34,398 nucleotides of DNA from Flavobacteriales bacterium (GTDB taxonomy: Bacteria > Bacteroidota > Bacteroidia > Flavobacteriales > Schleiferiaceae): NCBI GenBank assembly GCA_002737315.1, contig NSIH01000012.1, positions 1 through 34,398 on the forward strand, given 5' to 3'. Each line of letters opens with the position of its first letter. Positions within the stretch are counted from its first letter, which is position 1. Both the position numbers and the translations under genes were made by a program. Under the pieces are notes generated by a model, which made no database searches, was not told the DNA's origin, and saw only the letters and a list, made by a program, of their open reading frames with translations. This document shows positions 8,799-16,281 of the stretch, in pieces.

Positions 8799-9044
8799 TG
8801 GGAAGGAATTTCTTATAGTAAAAAGTACCATTAACGTAGAGCAAGTTAATCTAAAAAATTAAGTCTATGTGAGACCCATGGTTTTAGTTAAATAATTGTA
8901 AATCAGAAGTTACTAAATAAAATTAGGGGTGTATTTAGTACACTTAATCATGCCTTTTTCGCCGCCTGCTGCAAAATTTCTGGCCCTTCTATTCTGAATT
9001 GGTCTTCGCTTGGGTATTCTCGTCCCTAGCCCGACCTTTGCCTT
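8799..9044. promoter_or_regulatory. AT-rich divergent intergenic region, susC / purD
   Basis: This 246-base region separates the PUL (minus) from purD (plus) and is much more AT-rich than the surroundings, especially 8805-8955. It must hold the PUL promoter. The nearest match to the Bacteroidota -7 element TAnnTTTG on the minus strand is TACTTTTT (8827-8820), with a leader of about 20 bases and no convincing -33 TTG, so I do not assign the PUL promoter firmly. No terminator or RNA gene was seen. Confidence 0.5.
9009..9040 (+). promoter_or_regulatory. possible purD promoter (CTTG-N20-GACCTTTG)
   Basis: CTTG (9009-9012), 20 bases, then GACCTTTG (9033-9040), one mismatch from the Bacteroidota -7 consensus TAnnTTTG. 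The ATG of purD starts 4 bases later, so the transcript would be leaderless or nearly so. Supported by the same arrangement before the ureohydrolase gene and aspS in this window. Confidence 0.35.
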
Positions 9045-10337
9045 ATGAACGTACTCATCTTTGGCTCGGGTGGTAGGGAGTCTGCCTTTGCTTGGAGCAT
9101 AGGCCAGAGTTCGCTGCTGTCCAATCTTTTTATCGCTCCTGGCAATCCCGGCATGGCAGCTTTAGGAACCTGCGTCGACTTGGACTGGCGCGATCGAGAT
9201 GCTATAGTTCACTTCTGCATCCGCGAAGAAATTCACATTGTCCTTGTGGGGCCCGAGGAACCTCTAGTTCTTGGGCTGGGCGACTTTTTTGCCGAACACC
9301 CCAACCTTCAGCACATTCATTTTATAGGGCCTCAGGCCGAAGCAGCCCAGCTCGAAGGGTCTAAGGACTTTGCCAAGGGATTCATGCGGCGCCACGGAAT
9401 TCCTACCGCAGGCTATCGAAGCTTCAGCAAGAAGGAGCTCGAGGCAGCCAAAATGTACGTCTTGAGCTACGACGGCCCCTACGTCCTCAAAGCCGATGGC
9501 CTGGCGGGCGGCAAGGGCGTAGTAATTCTCGAAGATTTAGTGGAAGCCCTCAAGGAGCTTGATTCCATGCTGGGGGAGGCTAAGTTTGGCCCTGCCTCAA
9601 GCCGCATCGTCATTGAGGAGCACCTTACCGGTCCCGAGTTCTCGGTTTTTGTGCTCACCGACGGCGACAACTACTTGCTCTTGCCCCAGGCCACCGACTA
9701 CAAGCGCGTGGGCGAGGGCCAGACGGGCCCCAATACCGGAGGAATGGGGGCAATCAGCCCGGTCCCATTTGTTACTCCCGAAGTGCTTGGCGTAGTTCAT
9801 CGCGAAATTATTCGGCCCACCATTGAGGGCTTGCAGGCCGAGAGCATTCCCTACTGTGGATTTATTTTCTTCGGACTCATGCTTACGCCAGAGGGCCCCA
9901 AAGTCATCGAGTACAACGTGCGCATGGGAGATCCCGAGACAGAGGCAGTTCTGCCTCGCCTTGACGAAGACCTACTGGCCCTTATGATCGACGCCGCCCG
10001 GGGCCACGTGAACACCCGCCCTATAGCAGTAAAGTCCGAAACCGCGGTAACCGTCGTACTCACTTCGCCGGGCTACCCCGGGAATTACCCCACGGGTTTG
10101 CCCATAGTAGGTTCTGAATTAGCGTTAGAGGGCAGCCTGCTTTTTCATTCCGGAACCGCCCTGCTCGACGGACAGTTAGTCACCGACGGGGGCAGAGTGC
10201 TTGCAGTTACTGGAATGGGCTCAAGCGCAGAGGAGGCCATTGCTAAAGCCTACGCGCACGCAGACCAGATAAATTTTGAGGGGAAGCAAGTGCGCCGCGA
10301 CATCGGGACGATCTACGGCTTGCCAGCAAAAAAGTAA
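9045..10337 (+). CDS. purD: phosphoribosylamine-glycine ligase (GAR synthetase)
   Basis: 430 residues, the usual length for PurD. Catalyses ATP-dependent joining of 5-phosphoribosylamine and glycine to give GAR, the second step of de novo purine synthesis, in the cytoplasm. Visible: N-terminal Rossmann-like start MNVLIFGSGGRE with GPEEPLVLGL; ATP-grasp core with SKDFAKGFMRRHGIPTA, VLKADGLAGGKGVVI, GPEFSVFVLTDG, TGGMGAISPVP; and the metal/ATP-binding end YNVRMGDPETEAVLPRL; then the C-terminal domain (VVLTSPGYPG). Monocistronic as far as visible; it ends 7 bases from the convergent DUF6341-like gene. purQ lies about 10 kb away in this window rather than beside purD. Confidence 0.97.
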   Translation: MNVLIFGSGGRESAFAWSIGQSSLLSNLFIAPGNPGMAALGTCVDLDWRDRDAIVHFCIREEIHIVLVGPEEPLVLGLGDFFAEHPNLQHIHFIGPQAEAAQLEGSKDFAKGFMRRHGIPTAGYRSFSKKELEAAKMYVLSYDGPYVLKADGLAGGKGVVILEDLVEALKELDSMLGEAKFGPASSRIVIEEHLTGPEFSVFVLTDGDNYLLLPQATDYKRVGEGQTGPNTGGMGAISPVPFVTPEVLGVVHREIIRPTIEGLQAESIPYCGFIFFGLMLTPEGPKVIEYNVRMGDPETEAVLPRLDEDLLALMIDAARGHVNTRPIAVKSETAVTVVLTSPGYPGNYPTGLPIVGSELALEGSLLFHSGTALLDGQLVTDGGRVLAVTGMGSSAEEAIAKAYAHADQINFEGKQVRRDIGTIYGLPAKK

Positions 10338-10344
10338 GCCTCGC

Positions 10345-10512
10345 TTAGTTCTGCTGCTTCTCGTGCTTGCTCATTTCGCGAAGCCAGTAGATAATGCCAC
10401 CAGCAATTAGGGACATGAACACTGCGTTGGCAGCAGGTCCAATAAGGGGCATTATTTTAAATGTCCATGTGAAAAAATCACCAATTCCTTCAAAAAGGGA
10501 GCGCAGCGGCAT
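10345..10512 (-). CDS. small one-TM membrane protein, DUF6341-like
   Basis: 55 residues from ATG 10512 (MPLRSLFEGIGDFFTW...). The open frame extends upstream to 10587, but the shorter start leaves room for a good minus-strand promoter (10566-10535) and removes an unlikely N-terminus. It has an amphipathic start (LFEGIGDFFTWTF) and one transmembrane helix (about residues 26-44, AVFMSLIAGGIIYWL), then a short charged tail REMSKHEKQQN. The pattern and its place between purD and a DUF6427-like gene match the small DUF6341 proteins of Flavobacteria as I know them. Function unknown. Convergent with purD, divergent from the DUF6427-like gene. Confidence 0.65.
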   Translation of the reverse strand: MPLRSLFEGIGDFFTWTFKIMPLIGPAANAVFMSLIAGGIIYWLREMSKHEKQQN

Positions 10513-10519
10513 AGCAATG

Positions 10520-10566
10520 TACTTTTGAGAAGCCCAAAGGTAACCTAGCGCCACTACATGCCCAAA
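10520..10566. promoter_or_regulatory. overlapping divergent promoters for the DUF6341-like and DUF6427-like genes
   Basis: Minus strand: TTTG (10566-10563), 20 bases, TACCTTTG (10542-10535), both Bacteroidota promoter elements at correct spacing, 22 bases before ATG 10512. Plus strand: exact -7 element TACTTTTG (10520-10527), 30 bases before ATG 10558, without a clear -33 box. The two promoters interleave, so transcription in the two directions should interfere. Confidence 0.5.
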
Positions 10567-11454
10567 CTCCTCTTTCGCAATGCACATCCGGGCGTTGCCC
10601 TCGTTTTAGTCGCCGTTGCTGCGCTGCTATCCATGGCTTTAAACAGGCTGATGCAGCAGCCAATTTCAATCGTATTGGCCCTCGCCACGGGCCTAGGGGC
10701 CTGGTTTTTAAACTACGTCCTCGTCTACCGAAGCCGATACCTCAAGATGAACTACCTGTTTGGATGGCTTTGGTTTGCGGCAGCATTTGCCCTTTGCAGC
10801 GGACGCCAGGGCATACAGTGGCATACCGTGGGCGGCTCCATCGCGGCGGCAGCCTGGATGGCCTTGGCCTACGAAATGTCTTCGGACGACCGCAGTGCCC
10901 TAACCCGCCGCATAAATTTGGGATTCATCACCGGACTTCTTTTGCTCTGGAACGTGCGCTTCTCCTACTTTCTTATCGTGAGCCTCTGGGCTATCGGTTG
11001 GGGAACAAGTCGCTCGGGCAGGGGATTCTTACAGCTCCTTATGGGCTGGCTAGTGCCTGCCGCCGCCATCGCGACCTACCGCTGGACCATTGGCGGACCC
11101 GAGTCTTTTTTAGCCTGGATTGCGCCGTTGCAGCCAAGATTGGAATGGTCTCTGCCCAGCATTGGCGAGGCGGTATTGGCCTTTTGGCTCTTGATGGCTG
11201 TTCCGCAAACCATTCGAGCCGCGGTATCGGCCAAGCGGTCCAAGCGTCACGGACTCTACCTCTCTTGGTCGGGCATCCTGATTGCGGTGCTTTGGCGGAT
11301 TGCTCATCCCGACGCAGCTACTAGCGGGGTCTTGGCTGTTTTTGCCACTCCGCAGCTGCTCAACCTGCAGGACTATTTGCCCAAGTACTGGATGCGCGTG
11401 CTGATTGGTCCTAGCCTTTTGGCTGGGGGGCTTTTAAGCGTTTTCTGGGGGTAG
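10558..11454 (+). CDS. polytopic inner-membrane protein, DUF6427-like
   Basis: 298 residues with about eight hydrophobic membrane segments (for example ALVLVAVAALLSMAL, VLALATGLGAWFLNYVLV, FITGLLLLWNVRFSYFLIV, LLSVFWG at the end). In the middle it has the pattern of DUF6427 proteins: NVLVYR-like YVLVYRSRYLKMNYL, INLGFITGLLLLWNVRFSYFLIVSLWAI and GWLVPAAAIATYRW. In flavobacterial genomes this family commonly stands near purD and the small DUF6341 gene, which agrees with the position here. Function is unknown. Its last 21 bases overlap, tail to tail, the 3' end of the acyl-CoA thioesterase gene. Confidence 0.75.
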   Translation: MPKLLFRNAHPGVALVLVAVAALLSMALNRLMQQPISIVLALATGLGAWFLNYVLVYRSRYLKMNYLFGWLWFAAAFALCSGRQGIQWHTVGGSIAAAAWMALAYEMSSDDRSALTRRINLGFITGLLLLWNVRFSYFLIVSLWAIGWGTSRSGRGFLQLLMGWLVPAAAIATYRWTIGGPESFLAWIAPLQPRLEWSLPSIGEAVLAFWLLMAVPQTIRAAVSAKRSKRHGLYLSWSGILIAVLWRIAHPDAATSGVLAVFATPQLLNLQDYLPKYWMRVLIGPSLLAGGLLSVFWG

Positions 11455-11961
11455 AAAGAGCGACCGCAGCTCGTTAGCGTCGGCGGGCTTCATCTTCCCT
11501 GCCAAAATCAAGGCCAGTTGGCGGCGGCGAAGGGCTCCGTCAAAGCGTCGAATTTCTTCTTCGGTTTCGGCCTCTAGGGGCGGAATAGGGATTGGCCGAC
11601 CCTTGTCGTCTACGGCAACAAAGGTGTAGATCGCCTCGTTGCACTTGGTTTGCTTGCCGCTGCCGCGCTGGTCTTCCATAAGCACGTCTACCCATACTTC
11701 CATGGAACTGGTAAATGCACGAGAGACTTTGGATTCCAGCGTTACAATGGCCCCTTGGGGTATGGCTTCTTTAAATGAAACATTGTTTACCGAAGCCGTG
11801 ACCACCGTGCGACGGCAGTGCCGGTGGGCCGCAATGGCTGCACAGCGATCCATCCAACTAAGCAGCTGGCCCCCAAAAAGATTATTCAGGTTGTTGGTAT
11901 CGTTCGGCAAGACAATCTCAGTCATTACCGTGAGCGAGGCGGAGGCGGGTATTGCCTTCAT
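11434..11961 (-). CDS. acyl-CoA thioesterase, hot-dog fold (YciA/BACH-like)
   Basis: 175 residues. Start ATG 11961 overlaps the stop of the SPOR gene (ATGA, 4 bases), implying translational coupling; a TTG five codons earlier is a weaker alternative. Single hot-dog domain with the family signature NNLNNLFGGQLLSWMDRCAA near residues 25-45, where Asn and Asp of the motif line the active site, followed by VTASVNNVSFKEAIPQGAIVTLESKV and TKCNEAIYTFVAVDDKGRP. Hydrolyses acyl-CoA to free fatty acid and CoA, in the cytoplasm. The C-terminus is extended by a charged helix (EEEIRRFDGALRRRQLAL). Chain-length preference cannot be read from sequence. Confidence 0.92.
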   Translation of the reverse strand: MKAIPASASLTVMTEIVLPNDTNNLNNLFGGQLLSWMDRCAAIAAHRHCRRTVVTASVNNVSFKEAIPQGAIVTLESKVSRAFTSSMEVWVDVLMEDQRGSGKQTKCNEAIYTFVAVDDKGRPIPIPPLEAETEEEIRRFDGALRRRQLALILAGKMKPADANELRSLFLPPENA

Positions 11962-13109
11962 TCGCGGTAAATCCAAATGGCCGGAAAGTCTGCGCGCAGC
12001 TCCGTCTTGGCCTTTCGGGCTGAATTCTCGTTGGCAAAGGTGCGCAACGCAACTTTGTTGAGTCCAACGCTTGATTGAACCATTTTAGCGGGGTAGCCCG
12101 CTTTGCGCAGGCTCGCAACCAGCCTTGTGGCATTAGCTTCCTCAGAGAAGGCTCCGACGATGAGTGCATAGCTCCCTGCTACCTCAGCGCTTGCAGATTC
12201 CGCCTTCGCGTTTGGCGATTCTGCCTTCGCGGGTGCGCTTGGCTTCTCGGCCTTGGCCTTTGGCTCGGCTTTTGGCTCGGCTAAGGCTTTTGGCTCGGCT
12301 ATGGGTTCGGCCTTGGGTTCGGCTATGGCTTTTGGATCGGCCGTGGCTGCAGGCTCAGAGAGCGGAGCCTCAGAGGTTTTGACTGCTGGTTCGGTGCTTG
12401 GGGCTTCGCTTCTGTTCTCTGAAGAACCCATCGTTTTAAAACGCTCGCTTGCCCATGACGAGGCGTCCCCTGCAAAATTTTGAACCAAGGAAGATTGGGA
12501 AGTCCACCAGGAACCCAGATCGGACCGCAGGGAGGCGGACTGAACTAGGCCGCGAAAGTCGTCTTTGCTGCCTCCGACGGCTGCAAGACCAAGGGCGCCG
12601 GCAACAATGGCCGCTGCGTACCAAGACCGAACCCGTGGCGATGCCGGGTCAGAATGGACCAAAAGAGCCTGGTCAGCAGACTGAAGCAAGTCCATTCGAA
12701 ACATGGGAAGTCCGTAGGACGCGGCCAAAAAGTTAGCATCGAGGCTGGCCTTAAAAACCCATGTATGCTCGCTGCGGCGCAGCGATCCCAAGCCCATGAG
12801 GTTGAGGCGATCGCCTCGGTCCAGAACCCGGTTCCATTCTGCGACGCAAAGGTCTGTTGCCTCGGCAGCCTCAGCACGGCTAAAGCCCTCGATGCTGCAA
12901 AGTTGGTCCAATAAAATACTCGGGTCACCGTGGGCGTCTGGCGCAAAAGACAGGCGGCGGGCAGGAGGCAAAATAAGGCCTGCGGGGAGCTGAATCTCGG
13001 CTCCGTAGCGGCGTACACTGAAAAGGCCTAGGCCCGGAACATGCAAGCTATCCTGATGAAAAAGCAGGAAGGCGAGGTGAAGTTCTAAGTCGTAGTGTAG
13101 CGGACGCAT
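11958..13109 (-). CDS. membrane protein with HU-CCDC81-like N-terminus and C-terminal SPOR domain
   Basis: 383 residues. No signal peptide. Residues 1-155 resemble the tandem HU-like (CCDC81-type) domains of flavobacterial SPOR proteins (LHVPGLGLFSVRRYGAEIQLPAG; LNLMGLGSLRRSEHTWVFKAS). One TM helix at about 162-180 (WYAAAIVAGALGLAAVGG). Residues about 248-308 are low complexity with repeats of AEPKA. The C-terminal SPOR domain (about 313-383: SYALIVGAFSEEANATRLVASLRKAGY...) is of the type that binds denuded peptidoglycan at division septa. The topology predicts cytoplasmic HU-like domains and a periplasmic SPOR domain. Whether the HU-like part binds DNA or protein is unknown. First gene before the thioesterase, 4-base overlap. 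Confidence 0.85.
   Translation of the reverse strand: MRPLHYDLELHLAFLLFHQDSLHVPGLGLFSVRRYGAEIQLPAGLILPPARRLSFAPDAHGDPSILLDQLCSIEGFSRAEAAEATDLCVAEWNRVLDRGDRLNLMGLGSLRRSEHTWVFKASLDANFLAASYGLPMFRMDLLQSADQALLVHSDPASPRVRSWYAAAIVAGALGLAAVGGSKDDFRGLVQSASLRSDLGSWWTSQSSLVQNFAGDASSWASERFKTMGSSENRSEAPSTEPAVKTSEAPLSEPAATADPKAIAEPKAEPIAEPKALAEPKAEPKAKAEKPSAPAKAESPNAKAESASAEVAGSYALIVGAFSEEANATRLVASLRKAGYPAKMVQSSVGLNKVALRTFANENSARKAKTELRADFPAIWIYRE
12181..12352 (-). repeat. degenerate in-gene repeat encoding AEPKA units
   Basis: Imperfect repeats of a 12-15 base unit (plus strand TTTGGCTCGGCT and variants such as TTGGGTTCGGCT) encode AEPKA, AEPIA and AKAE units in the periplasmic linker of the SPOR protein. 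In-frame and coding, so likely a flexible or cell-wall-spanning spacer whose length may vary between strains. Confidence 0.8.
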
Positions 13110-13123
13110 GCATACGAATTTAC

Positions 13124-13150
13124 AAAAAAGAAGGGGCCTTCGGGGTCCCT
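13124..13150 (-). terminator. probable rho-independent terminator after msrA
   Basis: On the minus strand a GC-rich imperfect stem (13150-13131; AGGG/CCCT with an inner CC/GG pair) is followed by CTTTTTT (13130-13124). It lies between the msrA stop (13207) and the SPOR gene start (13109), as expected for a terminator separating the two units. Confidence 0.55.
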
Positions 13151-13206
13151 AAATTCTGCGACTTATGAACAACCTCCGGCAGGGCTTTATGCCTAAAAAA
13201 GTCCGC

Positions 13207-13806
13207 TTAAAAAAGTTTGCGGTAGCCGTGGCAGTAGGGAGTACCGCCCTTAATATCGTAGTAATCCTGGTGGTATCCCTCTGCCGAATAAAATGCCTGA
13301 GCGGGCAAAACTTCGGTGGCTACCTTAAGACCCTTTGCGGTTAAAAGGCCGATAAGCGATTGGGTAAGGTCGCGCTGGGCTTCGTTTTGGTAGAAAACCG
13401 CACTGAGGTACTGCGGCCCTATATCAGGACCTTGACCGTTGGCTTGCGTGGGGTCGTGGGTCTCAAAAAAAGTGCGAAGAACCTCCTCAGCAGTGGTCCG
13501 CTTTGGATCGAACTCTACCAAGCAGGCTTCGTAATGCCCTGTTCTCTTGCCGCAGACCTGCTCGTAGCTGGGGTTTTCAACATGGCCTCCGGTGTAGCCA
13601 ACCGTGGTGGAAAGCACTCCATCGATGCGCTTAAGGAAGTACTCGGTGCCCCAAAAGCAGCCTGAGGCGAGAATAAGGGTTTCGTTTCCAGCTTGGGCAG
13701 GGGCGGCAGGCAGTAGGGTCACGGGGGCGGAATTTTTAGAGGACTGGCCGCAGGCCGAGAGGGCGCTGAGGAGTCCGAGTGCAAGAAGATGGAGGAGGCG
13801 TGGCAT
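13207..13806 (-). CDS. msrA: peptide-methionine (S)-S-oxide reductase, lipoprotein form
   Basis: 199 residues. Signal peptide with lipobox LSAC (Cys19) and a short linker precede the MsrA domain, so the enzyme is exported and membrane-anchored rather than cytosolic. Catalytic motif GCFWGTEY (Cys50), then VGYTGGHVENPSYEQVCGKRTGHYEA, DPTQANGQGPDIGPQYLSAVFY, and C-terminal YHQDYYDIKGGTPYCHGY, which carries a possible resolving Cys. It reduces Met-S-sulfoxide in envelope proteins. The gene begins 30 bases after an outer-membrane beta-barrel gene with a Met-rich tail, probably in the same transcript. Confidence 0.96.
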   Translation of the reverse strand: MPRLLHLLALGLLSALSACGQSSKNSAPVTLLPAAPAQAGNETLILASGCFWGTEYFLKRIDGVLSTTVGYTGGHVENPSYEQVCGKRTGHYEACLVEFDPKRTTAEEVLRTFFETHDPTQANGQGPDIGPQYLSAVFYQNEAQRDLTQSLIGLLTAKGLKVATEVLPAQAFYSAEGYHQDYYDIKGGTPYCHGYRKLF

Positions 13807-13836
13807 AGCATTAAAACGAATGCATGGCTAAATAGT

Positions 13837-16251
13837 TTACATGCCCATGTCTTCGCCGCCGCTCATTGCGCCACCGCCCATTCCACGGCCTCCGCGCTGG
13901 GCGCTTCGGTCGGGCTTGCCAAAGGTGTACTGAATCGTCAAGAAGGCGATGCGGCTCTCGCGGTAGCGCTCAAAGTAGATGTCGGTAAAGGGCGGGTGCT
14001 GCTCGATGCGAAAACGGCGTTGATTGAACACGTCGCTCACGCGGACCGTTGCAGAAAGCTTGTTTTTGACCACATCAACCTTATAGCCAAGGTCCCAAGC
14101 CTGAATTCCCTTAAAGAACCCTTGGCCCGTGGGTCCGGCGCCCCACTGGTTAAAGGTGAGCTGAAATTGCTGCTTCGAGGTGGGATTGTACATCGCGTTG
14201 ATTCGCCCCGACCATCCAAAACCCGACTGAGACAGACCCGCTTGTAGGTTTTGGGCGTTAATAACCGACCAAAAGGCGTCTCCGGAGGCCTGAACACTGA
14301 GTGTTTTGCCAAAACGAACCGAGGTGTTTCCACTCAAACCGTAGCGATTTCGGGTGTCGAAGTTGGAATAGGTAACCGTAACGATTCCGGTCGTATCCAC
14401 CTCTACGAAGCGCGAGAACATGTTAGTAGTGTGCTGAATGTATCCGTTTAGGGTAGCAGAGCCCCATTTGGCGTACTTGCCGGCGGTGAGCTCGAATGCA
14501 TGGGTGTATTCCGGCATTAAAAGCGGATTGCCCTTGCGAAAGGACTGCGGATTGGAGTAGTCGATTATTGGGTTGAGCTGCTCTTCGCCGGGACGGTTGA
14601 CGCGCATGGCATAGCTGGCCTGAAATTCCAATCCCTTTTTGGGGCTGTAGGTCAAAAAAGCGCTCGGAAAGTACCCCGGATAGGTAAAATTGAGTACGCT
14701 GTTGGATTTTAGAGTGAATTCGAGGTTGGCCACCTCGTAGCGCATTCCGGCTTGCGCCTTCCACTTGGGGCTGAAGACGTATCCGTAGGTGGCATAAAGG
14801 GCATGCACCCATTGCGACTGGTCGACCGATTGGGTGCGCAGCGTGTCCTCTAGAAGCGAGCTGCTAAATATCGTGGCCAAGTACATGGCGTCGCGGCGGT
14901 TGTCGCGGGCAAAATAGGTGCTGCGCCCCCCGAGGGTTATCTTGCTTTTGCTGTTAAGCACCTGCTCTGCGTCGGTCTGGAAGTTCCAGTTTTGCGTAGT
15001 TTCATTGGTTTCAAAGCGCTGCAGGTAAACTCCTCCATAGGTCAGAATGCTGGGGTATCCTGTGTCAGCAGTGAAGGTATTGTCGTTCCACTCCGAGCGG
15101 CTGCGGTCGGAATAGTTGAGGTCGACGGTCCATTTGTTGCCCTCGGTCTTGTACTTGCGCTCGAGCCTCAGGGCGCCGTCTCCGTTGATGGAGCCGCGGT
15201 CGCTGGTGCTTCGCTGCACGGCATTGAGCTTAACTGCGCCGGCACTGTTCTCATAGGATGTGGTGTCGGACTCGCTTCGCTGGTCTTGGTTTAAGCCTAC
15301 CGAGAGGTTGGCGGACCATTGCTTGCCCAAGGAAATGTCGACTCCAAAACGGGCGTTGGGTCCGCCCCCAAAATTGGTGCCGTAGGACCAGTGACGCTGG
15401 CTGTAGGTGGTGTCTGGGAATCGGAAATTGCGCTCTACCGTGCCTCCAGAGAAGCTGCGGCGGTTGTCCCAGGCCAGGCTGGTGAAGACGCGGACCTTGC
15501 CCAGGGGCACCGACAGGCTTGCCGAGGAATTGTATTTTGCGTTGGTCCCTATGCCAGCGATGATGCTGCCGTTGAGCGGCAGTTCGCGGTTCTTTTTGGT
15601 GACGATGTTGATAACCCCTCCGGTTCCTTGGGCGTCAAATTGAGCGCCGGGGTTGGTGATGACCTCCACGCGCTGCACGTTGCCAGCCGGCAGACGGTCA
15701 AAGGCATTGGTCCCCGAGAAGCCCAGTAGCGAAGCGGGCCTTCCGTCAATCAAAATGGTTACGTTGTCGTCGCCGCGAAGCTGCACGTTGCCGTCCATAT
15801 CCAGCGACACGTTGGGAACCTGCCGTAGTATGTCGGTGCCCGTACCGCCTTGAACGTTGAGGTCCTGGGCCACGTCGTAGACCTTGCGGTCCATTCCCAG
15901 CAGAGCCTTGGAGGCCTGGGCATCCACATTGGCTTCGGCAAGTTCGGTGGTGCTTGCTATCGCCTTGAGAATGCCCAACTTGATGGGTGAACCGGTGGCT
16001 TCGATGGGCCGCATTAAGGGCTGGTAGCCCAGAGGGCGGGCGACGAGTCGGTAGCTTCCGTTGGGCACGCTGAGCTGAAAGTTGCCCTGCATGTCGGTAA
16101 TGGTTTGCCCAACCGGGCCGTTGCTGCTCATGACCCGCACGGCAGCGTTAGGGATGGGCTCACTCCCGTCTAAAACTTGCCCAACTATTAGGGTTTGCGC
16201 GAGCAAGGGTGCTGCGGCAAAAGCAAGCAGAAGGGCAAAGAATTTAAGCAT
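13837..16251 (-). CDS. outer-membrane beta-barrel (TonB-dependent receptor-like) protein
   Basis: 804 residues from ATG 16251. Signal peptide ending LLAQ (about 19), CarboxypepD_reg-like domain about 20-100 (GQVLDGSEPIPNAAVRV, TDMQGNFQLSVPNGSY), plug domain about 110-215 (DILRQVPNVSLDMDGNVQLRG, ILIDGRPASLLG, VQRVEVITNPGAQFDAQGTGGVINIVTKK), then a barrel of the flavobacterial outer-membrane beta-barrel type that ends around FLTIQYTFGK. After the barrel's last strand there is an extra tail (about 780-804) rich in Gly, Met and Arg (GGRGMGGGAMSGGEDMGM). No substrate clue in the sequence; neighbours are asd 30 bases upstream and msrA 30 bases downstream, all co-directional. No SusD partner, so not a glycan-uptake pair. 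Confidence 0.9.
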   Translation of the reverse strand: MLKFFALLLAFAAAPLLAQTLIVGQVLDGSEPIPNAAVRVMSSNGPVGQTITDMQGNFQLSVPNGSYRLVARPLGYQPLMRPIEATGSPIKLGILKAIASTTELAEANVDAQASKALLGMDRKVYDVAQDLNVQGGTGTDILRQVPNVSLDMDGNVQLRGDDNVTILIDGRPASLLGFSGTNAFDRLPAGNVQRVEVITNPGAQFDAQGTGGVINIVTKKNRELPLNGSIIAGIGTNAKYNSSASLSVPLGKVRVFTSLAWDNRRSFSGGTVERNFRFPDTTYSQRHWSYGTNFGGGPNARFGVDISLGKQWSANLSVGLNQDQRSESDTTSYENSAGAVKLNAVQRSTSDRGSINGDGALRLERKYKTEGNKWTVDLNYSDRSRSEWNDNTFTADTGYPSILTYGGVYLQRFETNETTQNWNFQTDAEQVLNSKSKITLGGRSTYFARDNRRDAMYLATIFSSSLLEDTLRTQSVDQSQWVHALYATYGYVFSPKWKAQAGMRYEVANLEFTLKSNSVLNFTYPGYFPSAFLTYSPKKGLEFQASYAMRVNRPGEEQLNPIIDYSNPQSFRKGNPLLMPEYTHAFELTAGKYAKWGSATLNGYIQHTTNMFSRFVEVDTTGIVTVTYSNFDTRNRYGLSGNTSVRFGKTLSVQASGDAFWSVINAQNLQAGLSQSGFGWSGRINAMYNPTSKQQFQLTFNQWGAGPTGQGFFKGIQAWDLGYKVDVVKNKLSATVRVSDVFNQRRFRIEQHPPFTDIYFERYRESRIAFLTIQYTFGKPDRSAQRGGRGMGGGAMSGGEDMGM

Positions 16252-16281
16252 TGGATTTAGACGAAGTAGTATGGTAACGGT

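Noticed and set aside
8799-9044. RNA gene or riboswitch upstream of susC/purD
   Set aside because: AT-rich but without conserved riboswitch blocks or a stable structured core by eye.
12181-12352. Short repeats as a CRISPR or minisatellite element
   Set aside because: Units are in frame and encode AEPKA repeats of a linker; there are no constant repeats with unique spacers.
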